64,000 nucleotides of DNA, from assembly GCA_905147135.1 (NCBI GenBank), contig LR990067.1:7378001-7442000 (forward strand), given 5' to 3'. A program made the translations under genes and the position numbers. Under the pieces are notes generated by a model that was not told the origin of the DNA, did no database searches, and worked only from the letters and a program-made list of their open reading frames with translations. How positions within the stretch are numbered: position 1 is the first letter of the stretch; each line of letters starts with the position of its first letter. This document shows positions 43,385 to 55,014 of the stretch, in pieces. The DNA comes from Blastobasis lacticolella. Its lineage: Eukaryota > Arthropoda > Insecta > Lepidoptera > Blastobasidae.

Positions 43385-43578
43385 TCACTAGCAGCCGCCC
43401 CGGCTTCGCACGGGTACCACTACGGGTACACGGGTATATAGCCTATGTCACCCGGGGATAGTGTAGCTTCCCAACGGTGAAAGAATTTTTGAAATCGGTC
43501 CAGTAGTTTCGAAGCCTATTCAATACAAACAAACAAACAAAAAATCAAACCTTTCCTCTTTATAATATTATAGTATAT
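43385..43578 (+). repeat. Repeat family G
   Basis: GCCGCCCCGGCTTCGCACGG, GTATATAGCCTATGTCACCC, GAAATCGGTCCAGTAGTTTC, ACAAACAAACAAACAAAAAA, then CCTCTTTATAATATTATAG. This is a very common lepidopteran layout; class unresolved. Confidence 0.65.
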
Positions 43579-43847
43579 GTCATATAGACGATTTAAGTTC
43601 TATCGTATCGTGAACCTACAATAGAACACTACTGGAAAGCAGTCTTGCGTAAATTGTATTTGGAATAAGGAGCAAAGGTTGATGAGGCATTGTATTAGGA
43701 AATTGATACCTTAACCTGCATGGATCAGGAAATACACAAATTTAAGAGAGGTAGGGCATAGCGGGGTATCCCGTTCGAATTGGAGCCGCCCGAGTGGGGT
43801 AGTACCTTACAGAATACCGCAGCTAAACAATACTCTTTTAAATAGTA

Positions 43848-44060
43848 TTGTGTTTCTGCCGGTTAGTAAGGTCTCCAGTGGGGGATTTGTGGAACCGTGG
43901 CTTTGGCAGTGGTGGGGCATTTGCCTTTTGCTGCCAGAGCAACGTGTGATAGAGGTGGGCAACGTATTGGCGATACTATTGGTGTTGCTAATGTCTATAG
44001 GCAGTTGTGACCACTTTCCATCAGGTGGCCCACTTGCCTGTTTGCCTACCGTATGATAAA
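43848..44060 (-). repeat. Repeat family D, minus strand
   Basis: GTGTTTCTGCCGGTTAGTAA, GGAACCGTGGCTTTGGCAGT, GCCAGAGCAACGTGTGATAG to TTTGCCTACCGTATGATAAA. It ends in an A run on the plus strand. Confidence 0.7.
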
Positions 44061-44264
44061 AAAAAAATAGATCCGGGAGACCCAAAAACGCTTGACATCG
44101 CTGGGTCGGATGCGAGAACAATCCGGCGTGGGAGCATTCGAACTTTGATTAACATTTAGAAAACAAACCAAGAAGTAGGTATCTAGTTTTTCGACTTCGG
44201 ATATATCGATCTGAAAACTGTTTCCAACCTGCAAAGTTCTTAATATTTCACGGCGAATTGTGTA

Positions 44265-44346
44265 TTAGCAGGGTCACGGAGGTCAGACGACAATTGCTCC
44301 ACTATAATTACCTGATCTGCCCAATGCCGATAATGGCGCCAAGATG
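44265..44346 (+). repeat. SINE S1 body fragment
   Basis: TAGCAGGGTCACGGAGGTC, TTGCTCCACTATAATTACC, then GGCGCCAAGATG with the GC-rich middle deleted. Confidence 0.6.
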
Positions 44347-44692
44347 TTTATTATTTCTTATTTATATACACGACACGTTGACTCCACAAGACCGCATGAT
44401 CCGGTAATGTCCAGAAGCTGTATGATAGCTGCTTATCTTACCGAGTAGCGTTGTTTACAGAAAAGAAACAGATATATAAACTTTAAATACGTGAAAGTAA
44501 ATACTTACGTACTTACCTACTTATAATAGTTTGACATAAACCTCCTCCCTCCCAAATTGCTGCGCCCTACCGGGTTCATATTGTATTTACATTATTATTG
44601 TAATAACTTTCAATATGATATGATTAACTTTCATACAAGAATTGTTATTCATGCCAATTAATTTGTATCCTTGCGATGGCGTTGACGAATTT

Positions 44693-44805
44693 TTTTAGGT
44701 TATGCGGCGGTCAAACAGGCAAGCGGGCCACCTGATGGAAAGTGGTCACCGCCAATGGACATCAGCAACACCAGGGGCGCCACCAATGCGATGCCAGCCT
44801 CTCAA
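44693..44805 (+). repeat. Repeat family D fragment
   Basis: TTAGGTTATGCGGCGGTCAA, CAAGCGGGCCACCTGATGG, ATCAGCAACACCAGGGGCGC. Confidence 0.65.
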
Positions 44806-45388
44806 AACAATTTGATTCCTTTCTATTTTATCTTATTCTTTTGTACGTGTGTTCGTCACGTAACTCCTAAGCGGCTGGACCGATTTTGATGAAATTTTGT
44901 GTGTATGTTTGAGATCCGGATCCAGATGTTTCCTAGCTTTGTTTCAGTAAAATCGGTTCACGAGTTTGAATCACTATTTGGACAATTTTTCTTAAATTTT
45001 TTTTTTTAATTTATTAATTCGTCGGGAGTATTTTTGCCGACATCAGTCGGTTGGTTTATTAGAAAGAAATGCGTCCAATAACAATTAAACAAATCGCGTG
45101 TCAATCGAAGGCCGGTTACTGGCATATGTGAACATTGCGAATACATTTCCTTTTTCCTACTTCAAATAGTTGTAATACTGGTGAGAGAGACGGCTTATCC
45201 TCCTCGTGGATGTGTTAGAGTGAGATGTCATTATAGGAAAGGTATTGGTAGCTACGCGGGTAACCAGGTCTAAAACGAAAAATTGGTTTTGAATGACATA
45301 TTTTTGGGAACGATTTTTGTATGGAAAACGTCCCATTTTTTATGTAAACAGGTTTATTCAGACATATATTTTAGGTTGCAATTGGCCC

Positions 45389-45480
45389 GCACGGCTAGCA
45401 TAAGTGTGCTCTCGCACGCGATAAGCATATAAAGACATTTTCTTCCTTTGATCATGAGAAATGATGTAGTCTCGTTCGAG
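45389..45480 (+). mobile_element. M1 element, left half only
   Basis: GCACGGCTAGCATAAGTGTG, CTCTCGCACGCGATAAGC. The right inverted repeat is not found nearby. Confidence 0.5.
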
Positions 45481-46704
45481 ATATTAAGGCACAGAACTCG
45501 TTTACATCGCTAAGTCAAAACTGATCAAACCCCATTTTGAAAAGACACTCCTCACTAACTTCTTCTGCGCAGCTTCTAACCATTGTTCAGTCAACATAAA
45601 TAATTAAATGCCAAATCGAAGACTTATCCAGTTGCACTCTGTCAAGCCTGAGGATTCCGCCTTATCAATTTCTGTCGCCAAGCAAATTGTGTTCCGGTTT
45701 GTAGGATAAGGTAGCCAGCTCATTCGGAGGCCTGAAGCATACCAGTTTTAGACCACACAGATACAGATACTGCGTACACAACAAATATGGTAAAAACTGT
45801 ATTGTCAGTTTTATCGTTATTTAGCAGGTTTCTAACGAAGTCGTGTGTCATTTAGGGTCTTCAATATGTAGAATACATATTGCTACATGTTAATTCTGTG
45901 ACGTATTCATGTTAGTTGTCAAGTCAGCGTATCCGGTTCTGCAGTCCAAGAGCATAAGCATTACCACTTCAAGAAAATGTTCCTTTGCCGCTACAGCAAC
46001 AGTCAAGGCATTTGGTGCATCTTTAGCCAAAACCAGTTTGCTAAAAGAAGGGAGAATCAGCTGTCCCTTATGCCCAAAGGCCTTGTCCTTTATCCCCAGG
46101 GCATTTTTCATATGATAAATAAATATTATTTTCATGAATGCTATAAAAACCGTTTATCAATTGCACAGTAGTGTTATTATTTACTTTTTGCAGGCAACAA
46201 GATAAAATTTATAAAAACTATTTATTCTATATTAACCATAATAAAACCTATACATAACAAAACAAAACAACAAACTAATATATAAACTATGGTGGCAAAC
46301 CCGATTTTAGTGACTATCTATATACCTTTATAATTTTTCGAAAAGCTGATTTCGAAGAGAATTCAAATCCGTATCTAAAATATTTGTTATCTTTTCGCGA
46401 AAGTGATATTTTTATGGCGCTGTTATCAACTGTGAGGACAATGTGCGAAGATTTTGATACAAAGTTGGAATTTGATAAGAAAATATTTATGATAAGACTG
46501 TCTATTTTGCGATTTTTACGATATAGCTGAGGGGATATCTACCATTTTGCAGTTTCTGTGGCAATTTCGTGCATTTTATTTCTGTGCTGATTTTGATTCC
46601 TTTGGTAGAAGATGGAATTGTTCGCATAGATCTGCTACAAGACTACTCTGTTTTCTAGTGGACAAATAATAATAGAAATAATAAAATAAAATATAGGTAC
46701 TTAG
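45481..46704. other. AT-rich sequence; one region open on both strands
   Basis: 45890-46135 is open on the minus strand (81 codons, including LPSFSKLVLAKDAPNALTVA) and on the plus strand (68 codons). The minus reading looks more protein-like but matches no family I recognise. The rest is AT-rich. Confidence 0.3.
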
Positions 46705-46862
46705 ACAATTCATTCAGCACCATCTAGCCCCAAAGTAAGCAAAGCTTGTGTTATGGGTGCCAGAGACCTGATAAACTACTTATATATTTTTAAATACATA
46801 CTTATTATACATATAACACCCAGACCCGAAACAGAAATTAAAATTCGTCATTTCAACTAACT
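46705..46862 (-). repeat. SINE S2, minus strand
   Basis: CATCTAGCCCCAAAGTAAGC, AAAGCTTGTGTTATGGGTGC, ACCCAGACCCGAAACAGAAA, TTAAAATTCGTCATTTC. The tRNA-like head is missing. Confidence 0.7.
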
Positions 46863-48024
46863 GAACCACGCAGTCCCTCGATGAAATACAGGTTAGGAAC
46901 CTTGCCCTGAGAAACAATCTCACCTTACAGTAGGTACATAACCTGGTTCCGCCTTGAAACCTACAGGAACTCCACCTTGTCTATTGTCCCAATTGAAACC
47001 TAGCACACCTACCGAGGTCTAGGACATACGTACCATCTTAGTCCAGACTTATCCGAGTAAAATTCATCATCATCCTCTTAGCTTTATGTCCCGGTTGCGT
47101 CCCCGCGCAGCACGCAAGGGCCCAGGGTCCGCCTGGGTCAAATTGAAATATATTTTTTTATAAATTTTATGACGTGAAGGCCGGCACCGTACCCTCCCCT
47201 CCCGCTCTCCTTAGGTTGCAGATGTCCCGAACGATGGTGGCCACTTTCCATCAGGTGAACCGTTTGTTCATGTGCCTCCCTTACTTACTTCGGTGGCTCA
47301 GCGACCCGAAGTGGATCGCGGCCTCCGATACAAGAATTCACCATTGGTCCCTATCCTGCGCCTGCCCAGTTCGTTATCTGGAGTTCACTCCCTACGCAAT
47401 AAAAATGACATGTCTGGTAAACTAGTAGGTAACAAAAGCGATCCAGGCTGAGAATTCCACGCATTTGCTATACCACGACCTTGTGTTTTGTATGAAACAA
47501 TTAGGCTCATCACACCTCCGTATCACGTAAAAATATTTGCCGAAGCAGACGTACAGAGTGCGGAAAGCTTTACGTCGAGTATGCTATGGATACCTTACTT
47601 GTAGATAGGTCATCAATCCTCCTCATCCTCATAAGATAGAAACAATATATTTACACAGTTTAAGGCCCCGTTAAACTGTTTAACCAGTCTCCGGGAAGAC
47701 TTCATCCGCTAAGATCAAGCGGTAAATCCCGGCTTAGCGAAGCGGTAATTCTGCCATTCCAGGTCTTCTAATAGAAAAGCGTTTTCCGATTTACTGAAAG
47801 CAGTTTCCTACCAGAAACCCTTATAAAAAAAATTGCTGTTTTGGCTTTTTACATGTAGCAACAGCAACCTAAAACGCACAACCCGGGGAAAATCTGGTCC
47901 GTCTTATCAGCAGGGCGGACGAGACGGCGGATAAGACGGACGAGGCTCTGGCACACCATAGGCCTCACATAGATTGATCCACCGAAAAAGCCCAGGAAAC
48001 TCTTGATTTTCTGCTTGAGAAATT
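46863..48024. other. Mixed sequence with repeat fragments only
   Basis: 47078-47145 is an inverted S1 tail (GTCCCGGTTGCGTCCCCG, GGGTCCGCCTGGGTCA). 47660-47705 has a family E-like CTGTTTAACCAGTCTCCGGG. No gene seen. Confidence 0.4.
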
Positions 48025-48130
48025 ATCATATCAGCCGGAAGACGCCCACTGCTGGCATAGGCCTCCCCCAGAGATATCCACAAAGGCCGGTCCTATGCCT
48101 TCCGCATCCAGCTGGTACCTGCGAAATAGG
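48025..48130 (-). pseudogene. RTE-type pol C-terminus fragment, minus strand
   Basis: TCATATCAGCCGGAAGACGC, CATAGGCCTCCCCCAGAG, AAAGGCCGGTCCTATGCC, CAGCTGGTACCTGCG, the same block as 24295-24430. Confidence 0.65.
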
Positions 48131-48904
48131 GTAGATATTTTACATACATATACATCAAGCTAACTCCACTGTCCCACAGGTAGATATTTTATCTGATAAA
48201 AACAAATTGGATTTGCAGAAACTAAGCGGTATACCTATTGGTTTATCGAAATGACGCACAAGTGCTCTCGGGATAGTGTATTTGTAATGTTATAAAGTAT
48301 TATCAGTAATTGTAAGCCGCAAGATAATTGCAACACGCACCATTCTCATTTATTTTATTTATTTTTGTATTTCCCCGTTTCAACCCTTCTCTTGGAAATA
48401 CCTTCATTTAAACGCCCTGTGCTATATTTCCGTGGCTTTCGCAGTGACAGGACCTAGCATTTGCCTAGTTAATGTCCATGGCTAATGTCCATAGGCAGCG
48501 GTGACCACTTTCCATTCAGATGGCCCGCTTGCCTGTTTGTCCACAAATTAACATTAAAAATCGAAATCTGTCTAGCCGTTTCAGACAACGCAGAGGTTAA
48601 CTTTCCGTCAAGCCTAAATCATGTAACTCTGCAATTAGAATCCATCCTATTAAGTTGTGTTCTTATTATATATATTTCGTAGTTATCTCCAAGTTGTTTA
48701 AATCTCCATTCATGACCCGAAGTAATCCCAGATTACTTCATACACGCATGTCAGTGTCACACGGTGCCTACGCCTGTTCTATATTTATCTCTTCTGCTAT
48801 CAAATCAACGAGCAGAAATTACGTAACTCTGAAATAATAATCTATCCGATGAAGTTGTTTTTAGATGTCAAGTTAAGTCAAATAATTTTATTCAATTGAG
48901 GTTC
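48131..48904. other. Mixed AT-rich sequence with one small repeat fragment
   Basis: 48480-48545 is a family D fragment on minus (GTGACCACTTTCCATTCAG, GCCCGCTTGCCTGTTTG). A stretch at 48700-48830 (CATTCATGACCCGAAGTAAT to ATCTCTTCTGCTATCAAATC) recurs diverged at 49300-49405, flanking a family A copy; it looks like one repeat duplicated or split. Confidence 0.45.
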
Positions 48905-49122
48905 AGCCGTGTGGTGTCCGGCAGAGTAAAATAGCACCAACCCCTTACACTCGTGGGTGTCTCCGCTAGAGTCTGCTAGAGTCGCAATGCTAGAGTCTCC
49001 GCTGAAAAATGGGCAGCAGCATTTTCCATTGTTATATTTACAACACTGCGATCAACAACCCGCCTCCCCTTCGTGGGAGAGGCCCTAAAGTCCTGCAGTG
49101 GTCTGTTATAGGCTGTGATACT
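48905..49122 (+). repeat. Repeat family A, internally deleted
   Basis: AGCCGTGTGGTGTCCGGCAG to GGCTGTGATA, with the CTGCCAAGCGTGGAGATTAT segment missing. The related sequences at 48700-48830 and 49300-49405 lie on either side. Confidence 0.75.
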
Positions 49123-49499
49123 CAATACTCAAATGTTTATTGCTTCATTAAAGTAAAAAAAACGGTTCATAGAGCTTCTTTTAATTATGATTTTGCATAA
49201 ACCACTGCCAATGCTATGCCCGGTATGGGCCAGTGAAGGTATGTGATATGGTGTGCGGTCAGTGAAGTACTTTGTAGTTATATCCAATTTATATAAATCT
49301 CCGATCGTGACAAGCAATCCCAGATTCGCGTACTCAGCTCACGCATGCCAATGTCACATGGTGCCTACGCCTGCTTCTATATTTATCTCATCTGCTATCA
49401 AATCAGCGAGTGGCACTGCGCAGTAGGTGACTTTTGACGCCGCAAAAATCACTTACATCACTCAGACTAATATTGTAAATGCGAAAAGTTGTGCGTATA

Positions 49500-50617
49500 C
49501 AGGGTGTCCCAGAAGTGACACGTCACAGTGACACCAGGGGTAGGTCAGCGTATGAGGCACCGAACCAGCCTAACATGACCTCAGTAAAAGTTGCACGGTT
49601 TTCGAGTTATTGCCAAAATAAAGATTTTACTGAATTTTCCCTTTTTTTAACAGTGCTACTGCCAGTATTCACTTAGAAAGCTCTCGAAGTTAGTTTTTTT
49701 TATGTGTATGGAGCCATGAATAGTTAATTAAGATTTTTGAAATGTTATTTTGTCAACAAGTTGAGTAAAATGCTGAAAAATACGGGATTTATCTCGATTT
49801 AAATTTTCAGCAAAAAAAGAATTTCAACTTTGACCACCTGTCGTGAAAAAAAAATCCTAGAAACGAAACGAGCAAATAACGTGGAAAAGTTGAGCATGTT
49901 ATGCAGATTCAGAAATGGTACAATACACTGCAATAAGATAGGAATTCGTATCACTTTAACGTGCCCTATTGAACTAAATCAGAACTAGGAACCCCGCAAG
50001 CTGTCGCTGCTAGGTAAAAAATAATGCTATACACTACGATATCTCATTTATTACCTGATCCTTTTATCATTAGCCAAATGTGCGAGAGTGAAAGAGATGG
50101 AAATAATGTTTATCTACCTTTTGAAGGGTATTGTTGGCTGATGGCCGAATAAAAGTTCAGTTAACAATAAAAACATGTTTAACTTTCATTGGTTTATTTT
50201 AATAATTTAAATTTATTTACAATAAGTGTTCGAATTGTCTCTCTCGGACTCTTATGCACAAATTACATCGTCTGATAAAATTTCTGCTCAATTTTCTTAA
50301 ACTTATATCCGATATGGTCCGAGCTGCGTCGAATACACGTTGCCGTAATTCTTCTTCAGATCGTATTGGTTTACAATAAACTTTATCTTTCAAACATCCC
50401 CATTAAAAAAAATCTAGTGGATTTAGATCCGGAGAACGCGGTGGCCATAAAATTGGTCCCAGTCGCCCGATCCATCTCTCGGGAAATGTGTTGCTGAGGT
50501 GCTCGCGGACTAGACGAGCGTAGTGTGCCGGGCAACCATCTTGCTGAAACCACATTCTTATTCTCAGTGCCAACGGCGTATCTTCCAATAAGACTGGGAG
50601 TTCGTTTTGCAAAAATT
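49500..50617 (-). repeat. Foldback left arm (1,118 bp)
   Basis: Reverse complement of 50904-52020. Differences noted include GGAGCC versus GGAACC near 49711 and ACCTCAG versus ACCCCAG near 49579. Confidence 0.9.
50217..50612 (-). pseudogene. Transposase C-terminal half, left arm copy
   Basis: The minus frame reads QNELPVLLEDTPLALRIRMW, FQQDGCPAHYARLVREHL, then WPPRSPDLNPLDFF and an in-frame stop where the family has a WG. The downstream part (ending QFEHLL) is present after the stop. QQDG and SPDL supply the second and third acidic positions of a DDE/D transposase of the mariner/Tc1 superfamily. Without the N-terminus and first Asp it is inactive. Confidence 0.8.
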
Positions 50618-50624
50618 TAAGATA

Positions 50625-51303
50625 ATTTGTACCCCGACGACTTATGAAGTTATTTTACGAGTCGTGAACGCTTATCGCGAGGGCATATTCCCAGGAACGA
50701 ATAGGCGAGAAGGAAGACCTCGGACTGTAGACGACGACGTGGTTCTAGAAGAAGTACGAGTGGAGCCAGGAACTTCAGTGCGAATTATTGAACGCCGCAC
50801 TGGCATCTCCAAATCATCGGCACAACGAATTCTGAATCGTCACAGGTATCAACATCCCTACCATATCCAACGCGTCCAAACACTTCTTCCAACTGACTAC
50901 TTCAATTTTTGCAAAACGAACTCCCAGTCTTATTGGAAGATACGCCGTTGGCACTGAGAATAAGAATGTGGTTTCAGCAAGATGGTTGCCCGGCACACTA
51001 CGCTCGTCTAGTCCGCGAGCACCTCAGCAACACATTTCCCGAGAGATGGATCGGGCGACTGGGACCAATTTTATGGCCACCGCGTTCTCCGGATCTAAAT
51101 CCACTAGATTTTTTTATTGGGGATGTTTGAAAGATAAAGTTTATTGTAAACCAATACGATCTGAAGAGGAATTACGGCAACGTGTATTCGACGCAGCTCG
51201 GACCATATCGGATATAAGTTTAAGAAAATTGAGCAGAAATTTTATCAGACGATGTAATTTGTGCATAAGAGTCCGAGAGAGACAATTCGAACACTTATTG
51301 TAA
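50625..51303 (+). pseudogene. Transposase, internally deleted and frameshifted, right copy
   Basis: The N-terminal part has EVILRVVNAYREGIFPG, RREGRPRTVDD, then a helix-turn-helix-like TSVRIIERRTGISKSSAQRI and HPYHIQRVQTLLPTDY. About 100 codons that would carry the first catalytic Asp are missing. The frame then shifts to QNELPVLLEDTP...QQDGCPAH...SPDLNPLDFF. A further one-base loss in a T run near 51110-51116 moves the C-terminus (CLKDKVYCKPIRSEEELRQR to RQFEHLL) to another frame, stopping at 51301-51303. It is clearly non-functional. Confidence 0.85.
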
Positions 51304-52020
51304 ATAAATTTAAATTATTAAAATAAACCAATGAAAGTTAAACATGTTTTTATTGTTAACTGAACTTTTATTCGGCCATCAGCCAACAATACCCTTCAAA
51401 AGGTAGATAAACATTATTTCCATCTCTTTCACTCTCGCACATTTGGCTAATGATAAAAGGATCAGGTAATAAATGAGATATCGTAGTGTATAGCATTATT
51501 TTTTACCTAGCAGCGACAGCTTGCGGGGTTCCTAGTTCTGATTTAGTTCAATAGGGCACGTTAAAGTGATACGAATTCCTATCTTATTGCAGTGTATTGT
51601 ACCATTTCTGAATCTGCATAACATGCTCAACTTTTCCACGTTATTTGCTCGTTTCATTTCTAGGATTTTTTTTTCACGACCGGTGGTCAAAGTTGAAATT
51701 CTTTTTTTGCTGAAAATTTAAATCGAGATAAATCCCGTATTTTTCAGCATTTTACTCAACTTGTTGACAAAATAACATTTCAAAAATCTTAATTAACTAT
51801 TCATGGTTCCATACACATAAAAAAAACTAACTTCGAGAGCTTTCTAAGTGAATACTGGCAGTAGCACTGTTAAAAAAAGGGAAAATTCAGTAAAATCTTT
51901 ATTTTGGCAATAACTCGAAAACCGTGCAACTTTTACTGGGGTCATGTTAGGCTGGTTCGGTGCCTCATACGCTGACCTACCCCTGGTGTCACTGTGACGT
52001 GTCACTTCTGGGACACCCTG
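50904..52020 (+). repeat. Foldback right arm (1,117 bp)
   Basis: Pairs with 49500-50617. The inner boundary is AATTTTTGCAAAACG; beyond it the two sides differ. Confidence 0.9.
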
Positions 52021-52331
52021 TATATTGAAATAAAAAATTGACGTTTAATACACTTAATGACAGTGAGGTACATTGATTTAAAGAAGGGGACAGTGACATC
52101 ATAAGAATTACTGAATCCATAATGTATCGCTACCCGTGCCATGGGAAGACGTGCAAAGGGGTCACACTCAGCGTATGCCAAGGCTGGTGCTATGGCGCTG
52201 GTTTTCATTGGTTACTCGAATAAAAAAAATAAGGAAAATTTTGTTTAGGTCTATGGCACTCAATAGTCTCTGCCTATGCTTCAGTGTGTATTTATGAATT
52301 TGCTATGAAATTTTGCAGTATCGTGATAGTT

Positions 52332-52470
52332 TTATACCACTAATGTGGCAAATAAGCTTACGACCTGCCTGACGGTAAGCAGTCACCGCAGCCTATGGCC
52401 GTTTGCAATACCAGGGGCATCACCCACGCGTTGCCGACCCCGTAAAAACCTATTCCTCCCTTTCTTGAGG
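52332..52470 (+). repeat. Repeat family C
   Basis: TTTATACCACTAATGTGGCA, CCTGCCTGACGGTAAGCAG, CACGCGTTGCCGACCCCG. Confidence 0.75.
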
Positions 52471-52619
52471 CTTATCACGCAGAATAACACATAGGCTACA
52501 ATTCATCCTAAAATCAAAGACAGAGAGACGTTACTGAAATTGTGTTTCAAAGTTTGTTAGCGCAGTAGAATCTTCTTAAGTCCGTTATGGTTTCCTCAAC
52601 GCAAAATCGCGTGTTAAAA

Positions 52620-52815
52620 CTAGTCAAAATTCAAAATTTCTTTATTGATTAGGACAATAAATATCTCTTTCAATCGTCAAAAAAAAGGGGAATAGGAAAG
52701 TAGGAAGGAAACACACAGTGACACGCTGACCGCCCTATGGCCGTAGATAAACGTATCCCTCGCCAACCACGACCGAACCGTGCTCGACAATGCCAGGCAG
52801 AGCCGGAACGCTATA
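52620..52815 (-). repeat. Non-LTR 3' end, minus strand
   Basis: CAAAATTCAAAATTTCTTTA, TTGATTAGGACAATAAATAT is a common lepidopteran 3' tail in complement. The GC-richer part up to GAGCCGGAACGCTAT is its 3' UTR. No coding frame recognised. Confidence 0.5.
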
Positions 52816-53139
52816 TTATATTATTTTTATATTATTAAATATAGTCTATAACGAATTATCTGTGACGCCGACTAATATTCAGTCTGGCGTATGTAGGTTA
52901 TCTATTTCAAGATGTCTGCGAATTTATTAATAAATCAATATAATATTTGTAAAGTGGGACTGTTTTCGTACAAAGGTCGCCCTAAATTGCTAAATAAGTT
53001 GCGAAGCGCACAACTCGAGAACGGCTGCTCCGATTTGGCTAAGTTCTTAATGACCCACGCTGATTAGCGTGCGGAAAACGAACATGCGTGCTGAAAACCT
53101 GAAGCGGTTGTTATTATCAGGACAAGGTTTATCTTTACT

Positions 53140-53420
53140 TAGTAGAGCAATGTTGCTTCCCGTTGTATGTCCCTATGTATCCCCTTATCCCTTAGATGTT
53201 TAAAACTACGCAATGTATTTTAATGCGGTTTTCAACGATAGAGTGATTCAAGAGGAAGGTTTATAAGCAAAAAAAAGGGTAGATAGGGTTCAGTAAATCG
53301 CGCCCGGTCCAAAATAAAAGAATGGAAGAAAAAAATGGTAGAGGTAGGGTATGGTAAGGTATAATATGGAGATGTAGTGTAGCTGTGTAGGGCTAGGGGT
53401 AAAACATCACGCGATCGAAG
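53140..53420 (+). repeat. Repeat family G-like fragment
   Basis: GTAGAGCAATGTTGCTTCCC, AAACTACGCAATGTATTTTA, GATTCAAGAGGAAGGTTTAT, then GCGATCGAAGTCGC. It matches 54390-54600 closely. Confidence 0.55.
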
Positions 53421-53433
53421 TCGCTATGGGGCA

Positions 53434-53567
53434 GCACGGCTAGCACAAGTGTGCCCGCGACACAGCTCGCGCCGCGAGAGAGCGTTTCTTTCTTTCAATA
53501 CTGCTATGAAAGAGATAGCAGTATCTACGTCGCGCATTTTCTTGCTTATCGTGCGAGAGGGCCGTGC
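53434..53567 (-). mobile_element. M1 element, inverted copy (134 bp)
   Basis: GCACGGCTAGCACAAGTGTG at the left and GCGAGAGGGCCGTGC at the right; CTCGCGCCGCGAGAGAGCG is the complement of the block in 22102-22257. Confidence 0.7.
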
Positions 53568-53986
53568 CGAAAGTATCCGATAAAGCGATGAAAATCAACG
53601 GCTAGCTATCTCTTTGCACACTTCCCTCGCCTCGGGTAACAATAAAAACAAACGTAAGGTAATGTACATGACATGAACAAATGTACATGGACCAAGTGAT
53701 TCATCGTCTCCCAACCATGCTTGTAAGATATGAGTGACTGATCGGAAGTGATGTACGAAAGAATGCATGGAATCGCTCAAGTGTATTGACCCGTTGTCGT
53801 GTATAGATAGTCATTCATTACGCGCTTCTTATATTGCTGGCAAAATTGTCTTTGTACAAGCTTAGATGGACAGCTAATGAGCAAACAGATCGCCCGATGT
53901 AGTGGTTGGTAACTATCGCCTATGACGTCAACCTATGATGCATGCGTTTAGGATTCTTGCAACATAATAACCTATCATCATCATCA

Positions 53987-54140
53987 TCTTGGCGTTAATG
54001 TCCCGGTTGTACTCTCGAGCACGAGGGCCCAGGGTCCGCCTTGACTATGATCCTGGATTTGGCGATCAGGTAATTACAGCGGAGCGACTGCTATCTGACT
54101 TCCGTGACCCTGCTACCAGGGAACCTGACCAGATTGGATC
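53987..54140 (-). repeat. SINE S1 tail and body, minus strand
   Basis: CATCTTGGCGTTAATGTCCC, AGGGTCCGCCTTGACTATG, TTACAGCGGAGCGACTGC, ACCTGACCAGATTGGATC. The head is missing. Confidence 0.75.
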
Positions 54141-54179
54141 ATATAACATAATACCTATCCGACAGAAATGCGTCGAGAG

Positions 54180-54600
54180 CCCTCGCCCAAGAAAATGTTA
54201 TACTCAAATATTTCCTAAACTGCTGAACCGATTTTAATGAAACAAAGCTAAGAACCATCTCGATTAAACTGGCTTCCAAATATGGAAAACCGCATCGAAA
54301 TCAGGCCATCCGTTCGGGAACTACGATGCTACAGATAGACACACGCACAGAGATTCACACGTCATACTGATCTGTACATAGTATAAACAAAGTCGCTTCC
54401 TGCCGTCTGTCCCTATGTATCTATGTACGCTTAGATCTTTCAAACTACGCAACGGATTTTAATGCGATCTTGAACAATAGATTGAATGATTTAAGAGGAA
54501 TGTTTATAGCAAGAAAAAAAAGGAAATTTAGGGGTGTAGAAGGAGTAGGGGAGGTGTAGGACGTAACGCGAATGAAGTCGCGCCGGGCCCGCTAGTTTAT
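54180..54600 (+). repeat. Repeat family G, long copy
   Basis: TGCTGAACCGATTTTAATGA, AAACCGCATCGAAATCAGG, CGCTTCCTGCCGTCTGTCCC, GAATGAAGTCGCGCCGGGCC, CGCTAGTTT. Two parts of the family (the AACCGATTTT-type and the CAAACTACGCAACGG-type) are joined here. Confidence 0.6.
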
Positions 54601-54684
54601 TAAAACATACGCATATTATAAAAGAGATATGGTATTACATTTTTAAATATAATAACAAGGTAATTACATTTTAATAAGGGAGCT

Positions 54685-54942
54685 GGCCGTGTGGTGTCCG
54701 GCAGAGTAGAATAGCACCAACCCCTTACGCTCATGGGTGTTGTACAAGGCGACTAATGATTTCGAGGCAAAATATCAAGAGTCTCCGTAGTCTTGAAAAT
54801 GGGCAGCAGCATTTTCCATTGTTATATTTAAACACTGCGATCTCCAACCCGCCTGCCAAGCGTGGAGATTATAGCAATAACCTCCCCTTTCGTGGGAGAG
54901 GCCCTAAGTCCTGCAGTGGACTGTTACGGGCTGTGATGATGA
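54685..54942 (+). repeat. Repeat family A, near full length
   Basis: GGCCGTGTGGTGTCCGGCAG to GTTACGGGCTGTGATGATGA. Confidence 0.8.
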
Positions 54943-55014
54943 AGGGAGCTTGAAGTCCGAAACAAACTTGAGGTCCGCCAGGTGGTGCTGTTATGTAATA
55001 TTTCTGTATTTTAA

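Larger units (their letters stand above)
49500..52020. mobile_element. 2,521-bp foldback of a mariner/Tc1-type transposon with two 3' ends
   Basis: Both ends are CAGGGTGTCCCAGAAGTGAC (right end inverted), each flanked by TA, the mariner/Tc1 target. The left arm (49500-50617) is the reverse complement of the right arm (50904-52020), with only scattered differences seen. The 286-bp centre (50618-50903) holds the transposase N-terminal region in plus orientation. So the structure is one internally deleted transposon joined head-to-head to a second copy of its own 3' half, and the normal 5' end is missing. A transcript across it would fold into a hairpin over 1 kb long. Confidence 0.9.
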
